Shown: positions 10,693 to 23,095 of the stretch, in pieces
How the letters are laid out: each line of letters opens with the position of its first letter
How positions within the stretch are numbered: position 1 is the first letter of the stretch
Notes under the pieces: generated by a model
Told to the model about the DNA's origin: nothing
Databases searched by the model: none
The model's input: the letters and a program-made list of their open reading frames with translations, nothing else
Translations under genes and position numbers: made by a program
Origin: Patagioenas fasciata
Lineage: Eukaryota > Chordata > Aves > Columbiformes > Columbidae
Direction of reading: 5' to 3'
Assembly (NCBI RefSeq): GCF_037038585.1
Contig: NC_092521.1
Span: 72,158,898 to 72,222,897, forward strand
DNA: 64,000 nucleotides

Positions 10693-12510
10693 CTTCTATA
10701 TTTTTGTATCTGTATTTGTGTGAAATGAGAATTAAAATGTAAGTTTCATTATATTTTCAGTGTTGTGTTTGATATATGCTGAAGTATTATCTTTGTGTTT
10801 TCCAGAGGTTAATATTTCTTAGAATATTTGAACCTATAATAAGACATCCAGAGCAACAAACGGGTATGCAACTGATAAAGCTAATTGTATGCACTTATTT
10901 TCTAATTTAGTCTTTTCAGTATCAGTTTGCTGATTACAAAATCCACTAATATAATTTAAATTTAAATGTGGTAAAAGTAATTCCTTTATGTAGTGTTCCT
11001 ATATAAATACCAATCACTAATCCTTAAACAGGTTTAGCTTAATCAAATTGCTTTTAGATTGATCTTGGATTATTCATCTCACCCCAAGCATGCTCATTGG
11101 TTTGTATTCAGAATCATCTTATTGAATCCAAATGATTGAACCCAAACATTTGACATAATTTGATTTAAATATTGTTGAACTGTAAATGAATCCAATAGAT
11201 TTTCTCAACTAACTACATTGAATGTTGCTTTCAAGACCGAAGCAGTAGAAGGCAACCATTCAAATATAAATTATTTTAAAATGGACTTGAATCTCAGTAT
11301 CACACAACTAACCTGTGAATAGGGAGTGTGAAAAGAATTGTTACTTAATTCTTAGAAACAATTGATGGTGTTTTTCAGTCTTTACTTTGGCTGACACTCT
11401 TGTTTGTAAGATCAAGTTCTCAGTTGCTTATGGCTGCCAAACTTGCGATATATGGGTTGAAATATTCTGTGCTGGATATCTACCACATGATGATTTTTGA
11501 GCAAGTATTATTTAATTACTCAAATAGTTCTGAGAATGGAATCACAAAAAAATAAATTACTTTGACTATGTCAGGAACAACTTATACAAGCTTCTACTAA
11601 AACACTTCTTGTCCTTTTCATTGAAGGACGTATTGAAAATCTGGCAGTGCATTATGATTCTGAATTTTACTGTTCTTGTCCAAACACTGAATCTTCAATG
11701 AATCTTACATGCCTGCTAAAATTTGGTCAAATGAAAAAAAAATTGTCTGCACTGAGCAGCATGCAGTCTTATATGGCTCCTATGCACAACTGTTCAGAAC
11801 AGGCATTATATCCGTGAAGCAGCTGGGTATGCACCAGTACAAGGCAGAAAGAGCTAGGCAGAATTTCCCAGGTAGGCTGGTATTTAGATTTGTTGTGAGC
11901 TGCTTAGGACATGTACAAAAAAAAAAAAAAGGGTAAAAAAAATTAGCTGTATTTTCTAAGAGATATCATGCTAGGCTTGGATAGCTTGAATGAAAACCAG
12001 TTTGACTGTGCCACAGAAAGCATAAGAAAGACAGTACTGTGGTGCTAGATGGAAATAATAGTAGACTGGCACAAAAGTTCAGTCTGATTAAGGACCAGGA
12101 TTGGCATAGTGTTATCAGGAGCAAATCTCATGGTGAGTTTGAATAGCAACAGCTGTCGGGGTGTGTAAGATTTAAGAACAGGCCAGGAAAAGAAGCTGTC
12201 AGGGGCTGGATGGTCAAGTACCAGAAGGTGCCCAACACTACTCTGTGGCAACTAAGTGTCCAAGTTTTGTTCCTGACATGTAGCCTTAAGAATATCACCA
12301 GCATAAATTGAAGTCAGGATCCTGGCCTGGGTCCTTAGCCACAAGCCCACATATTGGCTTTTCTGCACTACAGTAACTGAAACTAGAGTCCTGGTAGAAA
12401 GCTGGGATTTACTTTATAGTTAGATTTTTAGTCAGCTGTAATTAATTTTACTGACCTGTCACAAAACACGTTCACAGACTTGAACTTCTTCAAACCTTAA
12501 TTGATTTATT

Positions 12511-12605
12511 ATTTTATGTTACAGTTAATTTTTCAAAGCTATTTATGCTCTGCCTTGCGAAAGTAACTATGGAAATATTAATTTGCATATCAATCCTTTT
12601 TGAGT
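12511..12605. promoter_or_regulatory. Candidate regulatory patch with octamer motif
   Basis: A perfect octamer ATTTGCAT lies at 12581-12588, preceded by ATATTAA and other AT-rich core motifs. POU-domain proteins bind the octamer. With no conservation data this is only a weak suggestion of an enhancer. Confidence 0.15.
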
Positions 12606-15600
12606 TTCCTACTAGCATTGGCACCTTTTGCAAAATTCATTATTATGATGCATGAATAGACCTTTCCCTTTTACCCAAAAATGGAAGTAGCCTTACTTTT
12701 AGGAATTTCTATGAATATTTTCAATTTTTATGATAAATTGATAGAAAACTACATGAATTAGAATGAAAGCACATGAAAGGCAGAAAGTTAGCTTGGGTAT
12801 ATAACTTTAGCATAGGCTTTGCTCAAGTCTCACGATGTAAATTTTCACAGAGAACTTATGACTGCAGGTCTTCTCTAAAACTCCTAAACTCATGCAATTA
12901 TGAGAGAATTCAGAAAAGATCAGCATGGATCCATGCATGCAAATACGTATCCAAAGAAACTGGACTGGAAAATAGAAATTAGATTAGAAAATAGCACACA
13001 AAGGAAGTGTAGGTCCAGAACAGCCATCCTAGACAATAGTCCTGAGAGACTGGGACAACATCGGTCACTGAGCCTTAAATTATGACCAAGTGAGGTAAAG
13101 AAAGGTAAGGGGTAAGGTGTGCATAATTTGGGGTATCATTTGTTAAGGAGAGGATAACAAGCACCTGGAGGCTTAAGCAAGTCCTCAAGACTGCAGTTTG
13201 AGCAAACAGAACAAATCTGATTTTAAGGTACCTAGGAGATTTTCTGCAGCTGGGTGGGTGATTGGCTGCTGGCTTGAGTCAACCTGCCACATGTCTTAAT
13301 GCTGTATAGGCACACACCTCTGCATGGTCTTCATTGGCTAATTTGATAAAAATACCATTGTGCCCACTCTGCTTCAGATCATGTCTGTTCAGCACTTATC
13401 CTGGAGAGATCTGGTATTGGTGATTATGGGACTTTGGTCCAATGCAGAAGTTGATAATATTTTGGAGCAAAGGTTGTCCTTTCATCCACATAAACCAAGA
13501 TGAAGTTAACTTTGACCAGACACTGACAGCAAACTGGAAGCTGCATGAGCCCAGAGAAAGTGAAAAAGTTACATAGGAAGTTTAGCTGAAGTTTCTACTT
13601 TGCTGAGACTACTACATTTTGTGGTGGAGAAAGGGTGATCTGTTTTAGAAATCTAAGAGAAGTCTGTGCGGGGAATACATACTATAGGTGTGCATGGCCG
13701 TGTTAAACTGGCTGAAGTGTCTGTAAAAGCTGTTGTTGGTGGACTTGAAAAGGGAACCACAGGAAAGAGTGTAACATCACTCTTGGTAACCTGTGGCAGT
13801 ATAACATACAGGAAGTTTATTTTTATGCACTGAAAATGTGTTACGGTGCTGAATCCTACTGAAGTCAATGGAAGATTAGGTACATGGAAGACACATTGGA
13901 AGGGAGCGTAACATAGCCTTGGAATGCTCATGTGTCCTGTTCTTGTAAATGATCTTTCAGCCACTGTGATCCAGCAAGAAGCCCTCTGAGTTCTCACTTT
14001 TCTCTGAGCCATCTTGCTGAGAAGATAACAGATGCATGTGCTCTGTGGATTTGGAACAGAGATCAGAATGCATTCACTGGTGGGTTACATTTATGAAAAT
14101 TGTAGGCTTTTTATTTCTAAACTCTGTTCACAGTACAAACAAGTATTTGGGAAACCAGGAAAAGTTATATTTGCTAAAAATTATAGGACCTGTTTGGTTC
14201 AAGTGGATCACTGCCTGGATACCCCTTATATAAAATTAATAGTTCTTTCCATATACTGAAATGAAACTCAGAATTCTGGGGTGGAGGGAAACATAATTCC
14301 AACCTTTGAAAACATCAAATACATTGTTTTCTGCCTGATCTTTGATTATGATTGACACAGTGAGAACTACAAATGAAAAAAAATAAGTCAGCAAACATTG
14401 GGACTAGCATTGCGTAAGCTAGATTCAGACCATGAAATGGAATGACAGTTAGAGATGGTTATTGATAAACCTGAATCCCATCATGTGAGAGAATCAAGAC
14501 CATAGGACCCTAGAAAGACCTCAAAGGAAATAAAGTTGGTCAGGAAAAATGAATGACAGCACTTAATTTTGTTTCTCTAGAAGTCCATGAATTTAAAACA
14601 CACACTGAACAATTTCTAACAGCTAAAGGCCACTGTACCAAGAAGCTTGTTACTGAATCCTCATTGCTGGATTTGCTTTTTTTTTCCCCATAAAACAGAG
14701 GTTACTACTTCCTCTACGCTGCATAAAAAAGAAGAAGGTAAAACAGTTTCCTGTCATATTAGATTTCAATTGTGATTCCATTGAAATTAGGTATGATCCC
14801 TTATTATTTTGAATTTAAAACCCTCTGTAATTTTTCTTAAAAGAGCCTGGAAACAGATTGGCCTATCTTTGTATACTGTCACCTGAAATACTCTGAAAAT
14901 AGATATGTATCTTTTGATACTGGTGAATTATTTGCAGCAAAAAATTTGTTCATAAATACAGAGCTTTCTACTATTCATGAACTGTAAGCAAATGATTACT
15001 TCTTCCCAGAAAATTTTCATTCCTTAGAATTATTCAACAGCTATTTTATATGAATATATTTCAACCTATAGATGACTGAGAAATTGTTTGCTAAGAGTAT
15101 TGCTTTATGTATTTTACATCTACAATTTAAAACACAAGCTGTTTAGATTATACACATACATCAGTGTTAAAATTTTGTTTAATAATTTTAGGAGAGTAGA
15201 CCACAGAATCTGGTTCCTCTGTAACTTTAAAAATAACTGACTGGAGGCATGGTCTGCAAAGAACATTGGAGAAGAGGAAGATTTTCATATTGTGTTTCGT
15301 ATAAGCAAAGTGTGCTTTTCTTTGCTGATGGGTTTTATTACAGCACTAGTGGCAAAATAAATTCCATAAAATGGCTACTAATAATAGAGAGTCCATGACA
15401 CACTTCCAAAACACAGCATTTCCTATGAAAGAATAACAGTGCAACATATTTATAAGTGACTAATTTTCCTGCTATATGGAATTTGTTAGACTGTGCATTT
15501 CAATTAGAGATAAAAGCTAAAATCATATTCAGGGTTAGCCAATTAACTGTTTGTAGATGTTTAATTTTTTAGGAAAAAAAGAAAAACAATTTTACTTATT

Positions 15601-15959
15601 TAATGACCTTGATGAATTTGCCTCTTATTTGTCAAAATGTAAGCTTTGTTCAGTAACGTGTATGCAAAAATCTTTCTAGTTCTTAAATGTAGATTCAGTT
15701 TGCATTAGTCTGGTTATCCATCCTGAGTCCAGCTACATAAATAGCAGTGATTAGTGCACAGGAAATGTGCAATTAATAGTTTTGCAAAGTGAAAGTCAAG
15801 GTCTGTGAAAACAAGCAAAAATAACTATTTCTAATTTTTATTTGGGAAATGGAAAGACACCGAAATCACTCTCACATGTCACTGACAGCTGAATGTCTTG
15901 ACTCTTCTGCCACCACTTTTTTCTGGAAACAACTGTAAACAAGCTCCAGAAAGGACTCA

Positions 15960-16700
15960 TGTGACTTGGAGCACAGTGCTGCAAAACTTAATTCTTGGCT
16001 GTCTGGTTCCCGGACACAATGCAAACTCTGCAGATAAGTTGTCCAAATATCAGTGAAACCTGGGCTTTGGCCTGGTGTGTCTCCTGAGCTGTGCTTGGTG
16101 TCCCCATGGGGTCTGGACTGATCTCAACCAGCTGAGCAGCCTGCTGGTGGTGCAGAAGTTGCTGGGTTCATGTCAGAGCTGAGAAATGGAAAGAAAGATG
16201 GGGAAAGGGAGCAAGCTGCCCCTTCTATCTCCTGTTCCCCTTCACACCTGCTTGCAGTGCTATTCACACATGTATGCCAAATGGCTTGGAGACAGCTGCT
16301 AAACTGCCAAAATCTCTCTCTTGGTTCTGAAGACACTAATACAGTCATCTTGGGGCCCATGATGCCCATTTCAGCTCAGGCTGAGGCAGACTCTCCTCCT
16401 GTTGTCCTTGCCTGAGGCACAGCCCTTCCTTCTGGAGGGATCATCACCTGTCCCAGCTCTGCAGGCCCAGCTCAGGCTCCAAAGGATGGCAACCTGTTGT
16501 TGAGGACATGGCTTCTGCCTGGACCACCTGGGCTCATGGCTGACTTTTAGCCCTGGAGTTGCCCTGCTAGCCCTGTGCCCTGATGTAGACTACCAAGAAG
16601 AGGTGAATAATCCTGCCTTGCTGAGTTCAGGCTCCCATGTCCCCTGTGAGATTCCAGCTCTTGAGTCAGAATATTAAAAAAATCTGTGAGCTGAGCTAGG
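15960..16700. other. GC-richer block of unknown origin beside a CR1
   Basis: Composition shifts from AT-rich to clearly GC-richer, with many CAGCTC, CTGCCT and GCCC words, then drops back near 16670. Frames of 81 codons overlap on both strands (16124-16415) but carry no recognisable domain. Candidate explanations are an unrecognised repeat such as an LTR, an exon or UTR of a non-coding transcript, or a decayed gene fragment. I cannot choose among them from sequence alone. Confidence 0.35.
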
Positions 16701-16814
16701 TTGAAACCTTAGCTCTGGCTTGGGTTTACCATGCAACATAAACTCATGTGATGGTGAAGATCTAAAGGCACAAGTATATCCCAGAGCAGGAGCTGCCTTG
16801 TGTACGCTTAGGGT

Positions 16815-17462
16815 GTCACAGAATCACAGAACGTCAGGGATTGGAAGGGACCTCAAAAGATCATCTAGTCCAATCCCCCTGCCAGAGCAGGAACACTTAG
16901 ATGAGGCTACACAGGAATGTGTCCAGGCGAGTGTTGAATTTCTCCAGAGTATGAGACTCCACACCCACCCTGGGCAGCCTGTTCCAGTGTTCTCTCACCC
17001 TCACTGAGAAGAGGTTTCTTCTCAAATTTAAGTGGAACCCCTCGTGTTCCAGTTTGAACCCATTACCTCTTGTCCCATCATTGATTGTCACCAAGAAGAG
17101 CCTGGCTCCATCCTCGTGACACTCACCCTTTATATATGTGTAGACATTAATGAGGTCACCCCTCAGCCTCCTCCAAGCTAAAGAGACCCAGCCCCCTCAG
17201 CCTTTCCTCATAAGGGGTATATTCCACTCCCTTAATCATCTTTATTGTCCTGTGCTGGACTCTCTTAAGCAGTTCCTTGTCCTTCTTGAATTGAAGGACC
17301 CAGAACTGGACACAATATTCCAGGTGTGGTCTCACCAGGGCAGAGTAGAGGGGAAGGAGAACATCTCTTGACCTATTAACCACCCCAATTCTAATATACC
17401 CCAGGATGTCATTGGCTTTCTTGGCCACAAGGGCGCAGTGCTGACTCCTGGGTCATAACCAT
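16815..17462 (-). mobile_element. CR1 LINE, 5'-truncated, minus strand
   Basis: Read on the minus strand this copy of about 650 bases runs from the [12 protein letters not shown] block (about 17440) to the CR1 tail, ending GTTCTGTGATTCTGTGA at 16815. It includes [55 protein letters not shown] and [10 protein letters not shown], in order. The coding part is split into two frames, so at least one frameshift lies near 17100-17160. The 3' end is complete and the 5' end truncated. Confidence 0.96.
16897..17428 (-). pseudogene. CR1 ORF2 remnant, C-terminal end, frameshifted
   Basis: Two minus-strand frames, 17156-17428 and 16897-17094, encode consecutive parts of the CR1 ORF2 C-terminus. The first ends at a stop after [10 protein letters not shown]. 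The second resumes at [19 protein letters not shown] and ends at the usual CR1 terminal stretch (LDTFLCSLI followed by stop). The frames differ, so the protein is broken. No catalytic RT residues are present because the copy is truncated downstream of them. Confidence 0.88.
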
Positions 17463-18492
17463 GTCGGGTGATAACAAGGGTATACCTGCAGCTCTGGCGA
17501 TGTCCCAGCTCTGGCTGTCTGTTCCAACCACTAACTTCCATTAACAAAGCTCCATCACCTCCAACCCCACTTTACATGGAATTAGTGGCTGCAGCTTCAG
17601 TATGGGAAGAGCCTCAGCAATGTGCCAGGATCAGGTATTCTCTAGCAGTATATGTCCTCGAAAGGACGTATCATGAAGAATGCAATATTTCTGGAACAAA
17701 AATGGATTTCAAGGACAAACTCAGTGCTTTGACTCATCAAGAACGGACATGTACAAAGACACTCCATAGTGATCTGAATTTTAAACTCAAAAAATAAAGC
17801 ATGTGTAGAATTTAGGAAGCAGCGGATCAGAGATTTTCATAGTTATAACTTTAGATTCCCTTAATCTGTCCCACTCTAGACAGCCCTCAGCACATAACCC
17901 AAACACCATCAGTCTGGTTCTTGGTAAAAAAAGTGTGTCACAGCAAAAAGAATTGGTATGAAACTCTTGATCACTTGACATAACACATCTAGTGACTATT
18001 GCTTTCCAACCAGCATGTTCAACTAGGTAGTGGGAAGAATCTGTCTGTCTAAACGAGAACCTGAACTGCAACACTTTGAAAAAATATATATATTTAGCTG
18101 AATTCAGAGAAAAGTCCTCTACCAAGCTTGCATACAGTGATTAAAGTGAGTATTTAAAACAACAAAAAAGTAATTCTTATCCACGACTGTTCTGTCAGCA
18201 AGAGATATCTATTCCAAGAGTGAGGCTTTCAAAAAAGCAATGATAGCTGCTTGGTAGTCTCTGCTATTTTTAAAGATGGAAGACATGGAGCATATTTTGT
18301 GTCCTGCTGTAAAAGTACAGTCATAATGTGTCATGAGTATGTTGTCAGGAATTGATAAGGGTTCAGTTATGAAGAGGAGGTATTTGGCTCTTTGCAGACT
18401 GTGTGGGCTGAGGATTCCATGTTGACCATTAAAAGACTGTCACTAAAAACAGTGAAAATAGAAGGAACCTGCATTTTTCCACTTTGTTATGA

Positions 18493-18536
18493 CATGTAAA
18501 GACACGTGGGTGAGCATGTAAAGATGTGTGGGTGAG
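18493..18536. repeat. 22-bp tandem duplication
   Basis: Two adjacent 22-base units begin CATGTAAAGA and end GTGGGTGAG. They differ at the central bases (CAC versus TGT). This is a small local duplication with no obvious function. Confidence 0.85.
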
Positions 18537-19305
18537 GCACAGAAGAGCACAATAGAGTGTACCATCTGAACGCTCTTCTAGAGGAGGAAAAAAAAAAGGT
18601 GGTTGTCAACAGAGGCAACAAGTCGGGGTAAGATGTCCTAAAACAGATTAAAATACCATCGCAAAAAGCACCTCTAGGAAGAAAGAATTCTTCTTCATAG
18701 GCAGGAGGAACAGGAAAAGGGGGAGCTAGAAGAAAAATTAGGCAGCTAATTTTGTGAACTACTGTCTGCTCCAATAGGAGCATCAAGTGGGCACAACTAA
18801 GAGAGAGATTCTAAAACTGAAGTACTTTCTTGGACAGACTTACAGATGAGTAACAGAAGTGAAGGGTAATATTATAATCACACTCAGAAAAGACACAACT
18901 GCTTTCTAACATCAGGGTCCTGATGCTAATTTGCTATGGTTGCACAGAAACTGAGTGGACTAGTTAGGACCACATATTTTTGGCTTCCTTTCTCTTTCTG
19001 ATTAGGCCTGGAATAAGGCAAAAAACAATCTGCATGGCAAATATCTTTAACGAGACTTTTAAAATCCTTGACTTTGTACCTTCCAATGTTATATAAGAGG
19101 ACTGATCATATCTAGACCGGTTAAAAAAAACCTCAAAACCAACAAGAAATGGAAGTTCAAATATGGTCTGCTGAGCTTCCTTGAATCACTCCATCCAAAC
19201 ACAATATATCTGTTATTTTTTTTTTCTTGGTTTTTAGAAGTAATACTGCAATATAACTGTTGATCTATTACTACATTGTTATATGCACTGCCTAGCTACT
19301 AAGAT

Positions 19306-19343
19306 AAAAAAGGAAAAAGGAAAAAGGAAAAAGGAAAAGGAAG
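19306..19343. repeat. (GGAAAAA)n short tandem repeat
   Basis: About five units of GGAAAAA, the last ones shortened to GGAAAA. Purine-only strand asymmetry; a simple microsatellite. Confidence 0.9.
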
Positions 19344-21710
19344 TAAATGATTGACCTAACAAGAAACAAAGATATCCAACAGGTTTCTGGAGATACAGTT
19401 CATTCTTATATATATATATTTTCTTGAGGCTGGTATGTATTTTCATCAAGGCATACTGTTTCATAGTTAGAAATGATGACCAGCCAAGGAACTCTCACCA
19501 TGAAATTCAGGAGCTGGAGAACAGCAGAGAACATGTTAAAAATTCCCTAGACAGGCAGCGCCTGCAGTTTTGCACAGATCTTCTTTCGTTTGTGTTCAAG
19601 ATTTTAGAATAACCTATGTAGAGCAATTCAATCAGCGGAGACTTACTAGTAGTGTTTGATATGCTGGCTCTACTTCATCTGCAACAGAAATATCACTGTA
19701 ACTGTCTAACTACAGCACAGTTTTTCATATTTGCGGGAATAAGTGCTAAGCCTTTTTACAGTTACTTCCCATAATTGCATGCAATAACCATTGCTCTTTT
19801 CTACTCTAGTATATACAAAGAAATGTTTTCAAACTGGAATGACAATATCTGTATTCTGGTCCACCACAGGGCTAAACACTCTCATTGGTATGACAAGTCA
19901 CATCTCAGCTGCTGCTTCTGCATCTGCAGTTTCCCACAAAGGAGATGTCATCTTCCCAACAAGTCTTTCCCGTCATGCTGGGATAGAAGTTTCCAGACAG
20001 AGCAAAGCTCAGCTGTCTAATCTTGTATGCACTTCTCCACCATGTGTAGTTCATGTCCTAGAAATCATTTACAGACTGACATCCCTAAGGAAGAAATCTA
20101 TTTTCAATTGGTGTGCCACAGTAGAGCAAAAGACACATATGTTAAGCAGTATATGGCAAAGGAAGCGAGGAAGAAAATCAGGCTGGTTTTCTGTCAGTGT
20201 GACCATTGCCGGTTTCAGGATTAGTCCTTTCAGAAGCCCTATGTAAAGCTGAAGGTATTTGTTTTTTTCCAAACGAGTTGGAAAAAAAGCTGTGTACTTT
20301 CTCACCCGTGTGAGAATCGGTCAGCAACTGTTTGAGGAACAAAAGGAAGACCTTCACTACTGATTTTAACATTCACAAAAATACAGATTTCTTCCTGGAT
20401 CAGCAGTAGATAAATATACAGACTATCACAAAAATCTTTTTCCCACAGAATTATAAGCTATAGTCTTACACAGAAAAGTTTACTGAAATTGAAATACTAT
20501 ACATATACTATAAAACCCACTATGAAATTAGTGTCTTGTTAGATACTTACGAACTGTTTGACTTAAATTTAACACAGATGTTCTTAATAACATGAGCAAA
20601 CATAAATTTTCTCTTTTCTGACCAATTTTAAAATTGATTTGCGCAGAATTTAAATATCAGATAACTTTGTTCATATAAAATATCACTGCAGCTTTAGTCT
20701 GAAGAACTGCCACAGATGTACCAAGCCTATACTTACATAAACAGAAGTGGGCTAGTAAAATACCCGGGCAACTGATTTGTCAGTATCCTGTAACATTTAT
20801 GCCATCTACATATAAAACTAAATGAGAGTATTACTAACCCATTAAAAGAACTTTTAGGCAATGTTTCTTCTAAAATCTGTTAATTACTGATTTTTAAAAT
20901 GCTTTCCTGTTAAGAATAATTCTGCCTCCAGGTCTTATCACCTATGTTTCTGGTGTTTTCTCTGGATAAAAATAAGACGAGAAACCAGCAGTGTTTATAT
21001 CATAAGAATGCAGAAATAATGCTGCCGTATTGTTTAGGAGAAAAATAGACCTGTTGTCTTCCAATATATTTGTGTTCCTAAATGATGAATGTATTAATAT
21101 ATTGTGTATTTGTTTGTATTAGGGGCTTTAGATAGTAGAGCTATGAGAAACATGTGCCTTGGGAGTATGTTAGTTTTGCTAATTCATGTAATCTTAAAAC
21201 TGATTTTACTCACAATTCCTAATCCATTGTTAGCAGTCAATCAGATCTTACACTAAGTGGGACTTTCTGGCTCATCCAGGGAGTTGCAGCTTGCCTAGAA
21301 TACGGTATTGATTTATTGAAATGCAATTTTCATTGTAGAATGAACACAGTGGGAAGATATTATGCAGCTGTATGAATACTAGATCACAATAGCACAGGAA
21401 GACAGTATGTGAATATTGTACAAAAAAAAAAAAAATTGTAAGATGCAAGGAGAAGAAAAACAAAATCCTTTTTAGGAGGACAGGATGCTGAACAACTGTC
21501 CCTTGGTGAATTTGTTTCTTAGTGAACTTCTGGGATTTGTTTGTGTGTCCACATAGGAATCAAAGGGACTAAACTAGAAAAAACAGTGCTGACAAAACAA
21601 GAACTGGCCTGAATTTTATATCTAAAATTCAAAGCAGACTTAAAACATTTTCAATAACTGAGAGAAAAATAAATCATTATTCTTCATTCTGGATGTTCTG
21701 ATTTTAGTTG

Positions 21711-22608
21711 GAGTCAGCAAGTTTGCTGATGACACCAAACTGGGAGGAGTGGCCAACACATCAGAAGGCTGTGCTGCCATCCAGCAAGATCTACACAGGC
21801 TGGAGAGTTGGGTAGGGAAAAATTTAATGAAATATAACAAGGGCAAGTGTAGAGTCTTGCATCTGGGCAGGAACAACCCCAGGTTCCAGTGTAAATTGGA
21901 GAAGGACCTGTTAGAGAGCAGCGTAGGGGAAAGGGACCTGGGGGTCCTGGTGCACAGCAGGATGACCATGAGTCAGCACTGTGCCCTTGTGGCCAAGAAG
22001 GCCAATGGCATCCTGGGGTGTATTAGAAGGGGGGTGGTTAGTAGGTCGAGAGACGTTCTCCTTCCCCTCTCCTCTGCCCTGGTGAGACCACACTTGGAAT
22101 ATTGTGTCCAGTTCTGGGCCCCTCAGTTCAAGAAGGACAGGGAACTGCTTGGGAGAGTCCAGCGCAGGGCAACAAAGATGATTAAGGGAGTGGAGCATCT
22201 CCCTTATGAAGAAAGGCTGAGGGAGTCAGGTCTCTTTAGTCTGGAGAAGAGGAGACTGAGGAGTGACCTCATTAATGTTTATAAATATGTAAAGGGTCAG
22301 TGTCACAAGGGTAGAGCCAGGCTCTTCTTGGTGACAATCAATGATAGGACAAGGGACAGTGGGTACAAACAGGAACACAAGAGGTTCCACTTAAATATCA
22401 GAGGAAACTACTTCACAGTGAGGGTGAGAGAACACTGGAACAGGCTGCCCAGTGAGGTTGTGGAGTCTCATTCTCTGGAGACATTCAAAACTTGCCTGGA
22501 TGCCTTCCTGTGTAGACTCATCTAGGTGTTCCTGCTCTGGTAGGAAGATTAGACTAGATGATCTTTCTAGGTCCCTTTCAATCCCTAACATTCTGTGATT
22601 CTGTGATT
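21711..22608 (+). mobile_element. CR1 LINE, 5'-truncated, plus strand, best preserved
   Basis: This ~900-base CR1 begins just before the RT active-site motif and ends in the tail segment (TTAGACTAGATGATC, then CATTCTGTGATTCTGTGATT). The coding part is open from the truncation point to the natural stop, so it looks younger than the other copies in the window. It lacks the endonuclease and most of RT and cannot mobilise itself. Insertion breakpoints show no obvious target-site duplication, as is usual for CR1. Confidence 0.97.
21716..22525 (+). pseudogene. CR1 ORF2 C-terminal fragment with open frame
   Basis: About 270 codons are open without interruption. The frame starts at SKFADDTKL, the RT catalytic motif (FADD at 21722-21733), with no native start codon. 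Then follow [83 protein letters not shown] and [15 protein letters not shown]. It ends at a normal CR1 terminus (LDAFLCRLI, stop at 22523-22525). Full-length CR1 ORF2 proteins are near 900-1000 residues, so only the last quarter or so remains. It would not be active: RT fingers/palm blocks and the endonuclease are absent. Confidence 0.93.
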
Positions 22609-23035
22609 TATCAGTTGTTGTTTTTCTGAACAGAACCAGCACATTCCCAGTGAAGCCCAGATTTCAATTTTTTAACACAATTTGTAACACAGACTTCTTT
22701 GAAAAAAGTTCCCTGTAGAAAGTTGACCTTTATTTGGCCTCAGATGGATGGGGAGGCTGGACAAGGGTAGTAATGCTTTCAGCAGAAAAACAGAAAAATC
22801 TGTTTTCTTACCCAGTGGCAAGTGTTGTGCCTTAAAGAAGTTGCAGTAGAAATATGCTCTTATTCAATCCTTTCTCAATTAGGGCTCCATAAGGAGAACT
22901 AAACAATTTCTGGAGTAACAATCTTTCTCATTCTGCTGATCAATACTTACTCTTCAGTCTGTGAACTGTGTTCTGCTTTATTTTTCCTCCCTTGAGAACT
23001 TCACTCCATTATTAAAATACTATATGTTTTGGATT

Positions 23036-23095
23036 TTGCTTTGTTTTGTTTTGGTTTCTGGTTTTGGGTCATTTGTTTTGTTTTGTTTTATTTTT
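23036..23095. repeat. (TTTTG)n low-complexity tract
   Basis: Irregular TTTTG and GGTTT units, T-rich on the plus strand. Simple repeat, not coding. Confidence 0.85.

Larger units (their letters stand above)
10406..15959. other. AT-rich unique DNA, no gene seen
   Basis: About 5.5 kb without a recognisable repeat body. Frames of 61-119 codons occur at 11709, 12045, 12773, 13653 (minus) and 14032, but none has a domain or convincing splice context. A fragment at 13849-13875 (CTACTGAAGTCAATGGAAG) resembles a short motif common in old sauropsid repeats, too short to assign. An AT hairpin (10663) and an octamer-containing patch (12511) are listed separately. Confidence 0.5.
17463..21710. other. 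Unique DNA, no gene seen
   Basis: Mostly AT-rich unique sequence. A 151-codon plus-strand frame (19791-20246) overlaps other open frames in the same interval on both strands and has no recognisable domain. A two-copy 22-mer (18493) and a (GGAAAAA)n run (19306) are listed separately. A short TA run lies at 19408-19420 and an A run at about 21421-21434. Confidence 0.5.

Noticed and set aside
13653..14012. 119-codon minus-strand frame as a possible gene
   Set aside because: No domain, no splice context, and it covers a short motif (ACTGAAGTCAATGG) typical of old repeat sequence.
21640..22198. Minus-strand frames of 95-109 codons
   Set aside because: Antisense shadows of the well-preserved CR1 ORF2 fragment.
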